The notes under the pieces: generated by a model
Told to the model about the DNA's origin: nothing
What the model saw: the letters and a program-made list of their open reading frames with translations, nothing else
The model's database searches: none
DNA from: Plasmodium brasilianum
Taxonomy: Eukaryota > Apicomplexa > Aconoidasida > Haemosporida > Plasmodiidae
Assembly: GCF_023973825.1 (NCBI RefSeq)
Contig: NC_090122.1
Coordinates: forward strand, 1,926,130 to 1,990,129
DNA: 64,000 nt
Direction: 5' to 3'
Program-made: the position numbers and the translations under genes
Part shown: positions 56,765 through 64,000 of the stretch, one piece after another
How positions within the stretch are numbered: position 1 is the first letter of the stretch
Layout of the letters: every line of letters starts with the position of its first letter

Positions 56765-59177
56765 ATGGTTGAAAGGAACGTAGAGGATGAAGGGATAAAA
56801 CAAAGGAGGAATGTAAATGAGGAGGAGAATAAGAAGGGAAAATGTAATATCAATTTAGTGCGGAAAGAGTTGGAGCAGGAGAAGGAAAAGTATGACTGCA
56901 CTTTGGTGGAGAACGCGGAGGAGGGTTTTAAAAAAAGATATACGAAGAAAAAAAAAAAAAAAAAAAAATTGTTTCTTATTTTTTATAAATAAGAATATAT
57001 GGAATAATGAAAGTTGTGGGGAGGGCATTTTATCCTTTATTATTTTCCTATTCATTTTTTATATTGTACAGAGGAGGTTTTACAGGAAGAGTGAGGAATG
57101 TAGAAGTGTCCGTAAGAATGAACCCACCAATGGAAATGGAAGCGGTATAAGCATTATACATAGTGTAGTGGGTAAACACTTTAAGCGGTATTTTTGGAAC
57201 AACTCAGATGAAGAAGATTTTCCTTTTGAGGCTGAGGAATTCATTTATGTACCGAATGAAAAAAGACATAATACAATACATTTAAAAAAGGTAGCTGGAA
57301 GTGAAAGAGTTGATAATAATTTCTTAAGTGTATATTCAGAGAATGTAAAATATTTGAGACAGACAAATATAAATTATTCATTACATCAAAGAACATTATC
57401 TACAGAATGTTATGTATACTTTAGGAGTTTTTTAAAAGAAGCTATATCACCGCATAGCTTAACGAAAGCTATAAAAATTGACAAGGAATATATTTATCCG
57501 TGGGATGTAATAACTCAAGATGATGTAGAGAAGATCATTGAAAACGCACGTTTTTATGGTTTTTTATTTACATGGTTTAAGAATCATAGGAAAGCACAAA
57601 AAGTGGATAAAGTAATTTTAAAAAAAGATATGCCTGTTTTATCTCCTTGGTTTGTTCAAAGACCAGATATATATACACATTTTTATAAAAGGAATGAACA
57701 GAATGAACCAAATTTTTATGGTGTCCATTATACTTGGTTGGGTCATGCAACAGGTTTAGTTGTAGTAGATGGATTCAAAATATTAGTTGATCCTGTTTTT
57801 AAAATTGAATTGTTAAGTCTTAAAGGTATAACTAGATCTTTAATAAATTGGATTAATATAAAAATTATGGGAGGACTAGGTGAAAGAATATCAAGATCCC
57901 CATGTAACATATCAAATTTACCTGATGATTTACATGCAGTATTTGTTTCACATAATCATAATGATCATATAATGGAAGAAGATGTACGAATTTTATGTAA
58001 ATTAAAAAAGTTTAAGCATGTTATGTGGTATGTCCCTGAAGGAACAGCTAACTTTTTTCTTCAAGAGGGTTGTAAGGCAGCTAACATTTTTGAATTATCA
58101 TGGGGGGATGAAAGATGGATATCTTGTTGGATATCGCATAAGCAATTTCATTGTAAAGATGGTATATGGAAAAGTAAAAAACAAGAACAAGAAAAAGAAG
58201 TTTTTAAATATAAAATTATTTATGCACCTACATTACATTGGTCAGGAAGAGAAGATAATCATAGTGATCTTAATCAAACTCTATGGGGATCATTAATATT
58301 AAAAGGACCAAAACATCGATTTTATTTTTCTGGTGATACAGCATATTTAAAGGAAGATTTTGAAGAATTTAAAAAAATTGGAAGGTTGCATGGACCTTTT
58401 CATTTAGCTGCTATTGCAATTGGAGCATATGAACCAAATAATACGTTAAAATATCATCATGTACATCCATGGGAGTCTGTAAAGATATGGAGAGATATAA
58501 GGGCTGAAACAGCTATAGGTGTTCATTGGGGAACTTTTCGCTTATCAGCTGAAGAGTTTATGCAACCAAGAGATGATTTAGAAGCTGCTTTGTTAGGTGT
58601 TGGTTTGTATACCTTAAGAAATTTTAATTTACCCTTTGAAAGAAGAAAAATGGAAATTATGAAAAAATACTTTATTAAAAGTGATAGAGAAGAAGAAAAT
58701 GATAATGAAGATGATTTGGAAGATTTAAAAGAATATTTTTATCCTCCAAGTAATGTAGATTTACATGAATATACGGATAGTTTTCATTCCCTTTTTTCAA
58801 ATAATTTAAATTTATTTTATAGTGACATTGATAAAAATTATGTTAAGCATATGTATCAACAAAGGAAATTATACACATCAACATATAATCGATATAAGAG
58901 AGCTTTAATTTTAAAAAATTCCAAGAAATTACCAAAATGCTGGAAAAAGTTGCTATTGAATTTGTCTATTCGATTTCAAACAATACCAATTGGTGGTTCA
59001 ATTGAAGTAATTTCCAAGGGATATTACATATCAATGACCAGATCAGCTGAACATAGTTCTACAATATATGAGCATTACACTTTCCCTAAATGGTATAAAG
59101 ACAAAGAGAATGAGGAGACTCTCAACCAGCAGTCCTTTGCCTACGAGGACTTGATGAATTTTCACATCGTCAATTAG
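56765..59177 (+). CDS. NAPE-PLD-like metallo-beta-lactamase-fold phospholipase, apparent frame break at a poly(A) run
   Basis: The family member that releases N-acylethanolamines from N-acyl phosphatidylethanolamine is NAPE-PLD, and this protein has its full zinc site. Counting from the ATG at 56892: HNHNDH at residues 354-359 (57951-57968), His in LHWSGR (about 449), Asp in SGDTAY (about 480) and His in GVHWGTF (about 543). YTWLGHATGLVVVDG and LVDPVF are further family motifs. A membrane helix (about 45-62) precedes the domain, and a Plasmodium-type Asp/Glu insert plus about 100 extra residues follow it. The true N-terminus is probably the ATG at 56765, whose frame has good coding composition but runs into a 21-A run (56948-56968) after which the main frame is shifted by one base. 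This may be an A-run length error or real slippage. If only the 56892 ATG is used, the product is 761 residues. Confidence 0.88.
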
Positions 59178-59982
59178 AAGAACAGAGATTCAGAATCGAA
59201 CATTCGTCGGAGCGGTATTAACTCCTTGTAATTTGAAGCATTTTGAAAGAAGGAAAATGAGCGGTGTGATTAGATATTTGTGGGGGATGAATGTTCGTAG
59301 AATTATTTTTCTTTCCTTTTTTTCATTGGTCTTGTTTTTATTTATTTTTCTTTGCTTTTTTCATTGGTCTTTTTTTTTTTTTTTTTTTTCATTTTTTTTT
59401 GCCATTTTTCATCGTTCTTTGCATATTTTCATTTTTCCCTCATTTTTTTTTTGTCGTATGTGATTTAGTTGGAAGAACATTTTTTAATCCCATTACAGGT
59501 GTGCACATAATAATATATACATATATATAAACTTGTTTTTTTAAAATTTTTTTTTTCTTCTGTTTTTTTCATATTTTGTACTTTGTATTCCTTCGAATTT
59601 TCCGTTTTGTTTTAAAGTTCATAATTTTATTGGCTGTCGTTTTAAAATTTTTTAATGTTCATTTTGCAAAATTGATCTATTTTTATTAAGTTTGATTTTA
59701 AAAAAAAAAAAAAAGTACGGAAGCGAAGTAGCAAAATGTAACTTTAAAAGTGTTTATAATATATCCACAAAAAAAAGAAAACTTCGACTTTTAAAAGTTA
59801 TCAAAATAATTTGTAAATACAATCTCACGTTTAAAATTAGTAAGTACATTCGCGCAGTTAAAAAACGTTAATTTTGTAATTGACGCCATACCGCTTTACA
59901 CTCCTTTCATTCACATACACCCAAGCACACTTATACTTGTATACACACGTACGGGTGAAATGAAGAGACTATTCCCATTTTC
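59178..59982. other. Convergent spacer
   Basis: The shared 3' region of the NAPE-PLD-like gene and the NAD(P)HX dehydratase. It is T-rich with TTTTTCATTGGTCTT-like repeats (about 59315-59400). No coding exon was seen. Confidence 0.6.
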
Positions 59983-60389
59983 CTAACTGTAGATATTGTA
60001 AAAGTGGTGAGGTATACTGTTCATAATATCAGAAGCTAATGCCCCCCTATGGTATTTATTGAAACCGTCTTTGCACAAAACTTTGAGAAAATAACTCGCA
60101 TTAAAAGCGGAAAGCGCATCTAAGCATTCATTGTAACTGCCCACCGTGTCAATATTAAAAACTTCGCTAAGTATGGGTGATAATTTATTTTTTTTTTTTG
60201 ATCCCCAGGCATGAAAAACAGCCAATAATCCAGTCTGAAATTAGGGGAAAAAAAAAAAAAAAAAAAAAATGCATGAACAGGCAATGCGATTGTATAGATA
60301 TAAATGCAAATATATACAAAAACTTAATTTTATATGTACATGTCAGCACGTTTGAGTGATTACGTAATATCGCAAATGCACACACATAG

Positions 60390-60430
<41 letters not shown>

Positions 60431-61966
60431 ACTGATATGTAAATGCATGTAGGTATATATGTATATGCATATATGAATATGTATACATATACATACATAT
60501 ATATTTACGCATATATGTATGTGTGGGTGTGCATGTGTGCATAAGGTTAAAATCGGAGGGGACGATACGTATGAAGCAACTGCGCATACCATTATATCGC
60601 CAAGCCCCCCCAACCTTTTTAAAGAAGGGTTTTTAATAAATGAAACGAAATAAAAACTTTTCGAAATAAATATGTCATGAAAACCTTTAACTAATATTTT
60701 TGGTCCATTAAATATCTGTATTATTTCATGAGCAAAAGAAATAATTTGATTACAACTGAGTTGCTCGAAATTTATATTTTTGTGATCAGTTAAATGGGAA
60801 AGCATTTTTCTGAATTCATTTTTATTTGGTGTAAATATGCACTGTTCATAATTTTTAATTTGACTAAATATATCCTTATTTATAATAATAAATTCTATTA
60901 TATCAGCATCCAAAATTAAAAATATATTTTTTTGTATAAATTTTTTTATAATAAAAAGCAGACATTCTTTACTTATTTCATCAATGGTACCTAGACCTGG
61001 GCCAATAACACAGCAATCAATTCTATTCATTAAATATTCAGTACAATTTTTTAAATCGCTGTGTTCGATATTTATTATGCCCGATTTCTTGTTATATAAG
61101 TAAGGGTATACAATTAATTCAGGGCTATAGCATTTTAAAGGAATACTATTCTCTTTCGCTGTTATAACAAAGCACAAGTCTGCCCCTAATTTTAATGTAC
61201 TCATGGCAGCTAAAAACGGAGCTCCGCTATATATTTCACTTCCTCCGATAACGCACATTTTCCCACTACATCCTTTATAGTCGTTCTCCGTCAACTCTGG
61301 TATGATGTACCCTCTTACATCGTACAGCTTTTTGTCTTAAAAGGGAAAAAAATAAAGTTAAAAGAGAGTTACCCGCGTGTTAAGCTGCATATTGCGTATG
61401 TATATATATATATATATATGTTTGTACATACGTATTTATGTATATTCTATGTGCATATTTGATGCTCGTGCATTTAGAATTGTATGCTTAAAGGAAGCAG
61501 CACATATACACAGTAGGTGTGTATATGGACGTAACATTTTGAATCATTAAATTGCTTGAAATGAACATTCAATAAATTTGTATTATTGCCTTAACAGGAT
61601 CGATAGAAAGGTATGTAGAGATAAGCAAACGAAGGTTTTTCTTTTCATTTTTTTTTTTTTATTTTTCTATTATTCTATTATTCTTTTCTATTGTCCTACT
61701 TTAACTTATTTTAACTTTTCTTTCTTTCATTCTTTCATTCGTTATTTCATTCGTTATTTCATTCGTTATTTCATTCGTTATTTCATTCATTATTGCATTC
61801 TTTCATTATTTATTTCTTTCATTATTCCATTCTTTCATTATTACGCTCTTTCTCTCTTTCTTTCTTTCTTTCTTTTTTTTTTTTTTTACATTTTTATACT
61901 TAGCAATTTTCTATTTAATGGCCGATTGCACAGTTCAGGTACAGGAGTTAAGGCAAACTCTTCCAT
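59983..61966 (-). CDS. NAXD: NAD(P)HX dehydratase (YjeF C-terminal domain / NAXD), 3 exons
   Basis: Metabolite-repair enzyme that uses ATP or ADP to turn hydrated NAD(P)H back into NAD(P)H. Firm exons are 60590-61335 and 59983-60234 on the minus strand (phase 0 junction, GT-AG). The junction joins GGLGDIM to TGLLAVFHAWG and rebuilds the family motif GGxGDxxTG with the catalytic Asp. Other motifs are KMCVIGGSEIYSGAPFLAAM, the phosphate loop GPGLG, LDAD, FTPNKNEF and LVKGFHD. The N-terminal sequence LYDVRGYIIPEL begins inside exon 2 after a TTTTAAG acceptor. A candidate first exon, 61900-61966 (MEEFALTPVPELCN...), has a GTATAA donor and compatible phase, giving 354 residues. It is tentative. 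Length then fits a stand-alone dehydratase; the epimerase half is not fused here. Confidence 0.9.
60398..60530. repeat. (TA)n / TATATG microsatellite in the NAXD intron
   Basis: The 355-bp intron between the two firm NAXD exons holds an A20 run (60249-60268), (TA)n at 60396-60423 and TATATG/TACATA repeats to about 60530. Confidence 0.85.
61735..61800. repeat. 12-bp tandem repeat (CGTTATTTCATT)
   Basis: About five copies between the candidate first exon and the first firm exon of NAXD, so within its proposed first intron. Confidence 0.85.
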
Positions 61967-63441
61967 GTTTCATTTACCTACTTAAGAATAAAGCGGCTTT
62001 ATTTCTCATTAATATGATGAAAGACAATTACAAAAGAATTTTCCCTTTTGATAAAAACTGCAACTATTTTTTGCAGTGCCAGTTTGATAAGAAAAGAGAA
62101 TTTTCATTTATTTGCTTATATTATATTTATACCTTTTTATAATTATAAAAAATAAAAATACTTTAAAATGTAAAAGGTTACGTAGTTGGGTACGGGCGTA
62201 GATGATATATATTGGGATTACTTAAAATGGTAACTCCTCTTTTTCTGTTGCCCTAAATATACATTCGAACGCAAGAGGAATTCGCTTGAGGGTGCGTACA
62301 GTGCCAAAAATGTATGAAGAAACTATATCAATATATATACCTATATATACGTATATATATATATATATATATACGTATATGTGTATATACAAATATGTGC
62401 ATATGGACCCTTTTAAGCATTACACTTTTTTGTGATAATCAAAACCATCTTACTTAATTAAAAGGAGCACAGAAGGTAACTTCTTTGGTAGGTCGGAATT
62501 TTCTATTTTACCACACAAGAATATCTTTCATAATAATAATACATGTACATGTTGAAATAAAATTGATAATCTTTTTTAAAAACTACAATGTATATTTATT
62601 TACGCAAATACGTGTTAATTTATTTTACATATTACTGTTCCTATATTACTTTTTATACCTTAGCACCGAAAATGGCTTTAAGGGGATATTAATTATTTTA
62701 TAATTGGGTCATGACCTTTGGGGCTCCGTGAAATTATATAAGAAAAATTGCAAGTTGTATACTTATATTTTTATGTATTATAAATAAAAAACTATTTATT
62801 TTTCTAAAAAATTTTCTTTTAATAAATATTTGTATCAAGAGAATGGAGGTGAAGGTACTTCACACTTGAAAGTTCAAGTTATATGAGCGCTTAAAATTTT
62901 TTTTTTTTTTTTTCTCCAGCATAAAAAGAAATATAGTTAAACCGAAAAGTAATACTTATATATATATATATATACATCCATATATATTTATAACATACGA
63001 TAAAAGAATTTTTTTTTTTAGTTTAAATTAAAATTTTAATTTTAATTTTAATTTAATTTTGAATTATTTTTTTAATCAATTTGCTTCTTTTTATTTTATT
63101 ATATTTAAACCTTCACCACTTAAGTTTAACGACAAGCAATTTTTTTTTTTATTTTCATCTTTTGCTTCATTATTACTTATATAAAATACACCAGGTATAT
63201 TTATTTTTTAAGAAAAACATAAAACAAAAAAAAAATTATTTTATAAAGGATACAAAACTTTCTGAAAAATAGAACTAAAAAGTATCTTTTAAATATTAAG
63301 TATAAGAATAAAGGATTATTTAAGCCATATAGTTTTACTAATACTTTTTCTTTTTTTTATCCTTTTTTTTATCATATTTGTTATCTTCCTTTTTTTTCAT
63401 TTTCTTTATCCTTTTACCACTTTTCAATCACTTTAGCAAAA
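61967..63441. other. Divergent spacer between NAXD and eS21
   Basis: The upstream region of eS21. It contains (TA)n at 62350-62372 and 62957-62975, T runs (62899-62915, 63009-63019) and an ATTTTAATTTTAA block (63025-63060). Foldable, less biased stretches lie at 62240-62310 and 62706-62740 (see findings). No protein-coding exon is firmly supported; a 74-codon plus frame at 61918-62142 overlaps the NAXD candidate exon on the other strand. Confidence 0.55.
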
Positions 63442-63821
63442 ATGTTTAATGACCAGAAAGTGTTAGTCGACATTTATATCCCGAGAAAATGCTCAGCTAC
63501 ATCAAGACTCATTCCAGCTAAGGAACATGGAGCTGTTCAAATAAACATTGGAATGGTAAGGGGTAGAAAATGTGAAAAGGTGTGAAGCACACATTATAGT
63601 ATGTGTTCTTGTGAGTTTAAATGTACAAATTAATAATATGAATATACCTAAACTTTGTAGCTCATTAAATAAATGTCCGTTTGATTTTGTTTTCTTTTGT
63701 AAATAAATATGGTTATGTGATAACTTATAAAATGTAGTTTAAGCAAAGCAGAACAATGTTTCTGATCTAGTTATGCGAACTTTTTGAAAATGCTATCTTT
63801 ACATATTTTTTATGCCCCCAC

Positions 63822-63871
<50 letters not shown>

Positions 63872-64000
63872 TTATGCGCGTGTACGTACATATTTTATAT
63901 ACGTCTTATAATGTATTATTTTATTTTATTTTTTTTTACCTCACCTCCGTTCCCCGTTTTTCAGGTTGATAAGAAAGGAGTTTTTAACGGAGAAACCGAA
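63442..64000 (+). CDS. RPS21: 40S ribosomal protein S21 (eS21), 5' part, cut by window end
   Basis: Small-subunit ribosomal protein. Exon 1 is 63442-63555 (38 codons, [20 protein letters not shown]...), followed by a 409-bp GT-AG intron with a (TA)n tract. Exon 2 starts at 63965 in phase 0 and runs off the window. The motifs [15 protein letters not shown] and HGAVQINIG match eS21 proteins, and exon 2 continues [12 protein letters not shown]. eS21 proteins are about 80 residues, so roughly 30 codons lie beyond the window. Confidence 0.95.

Noticed and set aside
61918..62142. 74-codon plus-strand frame (MADCTVQVQEL...)
   Set aside because: Overlaps the better-supported NAXD candidate first exon on the other strand and ends in biased Tyr/Phe/Ile sequence. 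Not excluded, but not supported.

Overview
The window is nuclear DNA of an apicomplexan, almost certainly a Plasmodium (malaria parasite) species. The evidence is the very AT-rich composition, the poly(A), poly(T) and (TA)n tracts, the short GT-AG introns in housekeeping genes, the Asn/Lys/Ser-rich low-complexity inserts, and an ApiAP2 transcription factor. Gene content and order match what I remember of a P. falciparum chromosome 11 interval (L28, L35ae, ..., AP2-O, DnaJ, RPAC1, eIF1A, ..., S21). Long microsatellite-filled spacers suggest a non-falciparum species, but the species cannot be fixed from this window.

Layout, left to right. Two spliced ribosomal protein genes on the minus strand (eL28, 1153-1919; eL33/L35ae, 3872-4939). 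An ankyrin-methyltransferase fusion (minus, 7223-9232). A twin CX9C, probably mitochondrial protein (plus, 10628-11452). A large unrecognised protein (plus, 15238-17592). An ABHD11-like hydrolase (plus, 19055-20110). The ookinete regulator AP2-O (minus, 22065-28226), with a 7.2 kb divergent spacer upstream. A DNAJC25-like ER membrane protein whose J domain lacks HPD (plus, 35422-36957). RNA polymerase I/III subunit RPAC1 (minus, 38597-39598). eIF1A, in six exons with tiny first and last exons (plus, 41720-43390). An RCC1-repeat protein (minus, 44575-47322). A low-complexity basic protein (minus, 48614-49717). A six-exon helical protein of unknown function (plus, 50452-54273). A NAPE-PLD-like phospholipase with an apparent frame break at a 21-A run (plus, 56765-59177). 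An NAD(P)HX dehydratase (minus, 59983 to about 61966). The first part of ribosomal protein eS21 (plus, 63442 to the window end).

Most genes are unrelated housekeeping functions: translation (eL28, eL33, eIF1A, eS21), transcription (RPAC1, AP2-O), metabolite repair (NAXD), lipid or ester hydrolysis (NAPE-PLD-like, ABHD11-like), ER quality control (DNAJC25-like) and protein methylation. There are no operons. I found no mobile element, tRNA, rRNA or CRISPR array. The long spacers are mostly tandem repeats with 12-58 bp units. A few short, less AT-biased and foldable stretches inside them (near 12421, 32891, 34258 and 62240, and in eL33 intron 1) may be non-coding RNAs or regulatory elements.
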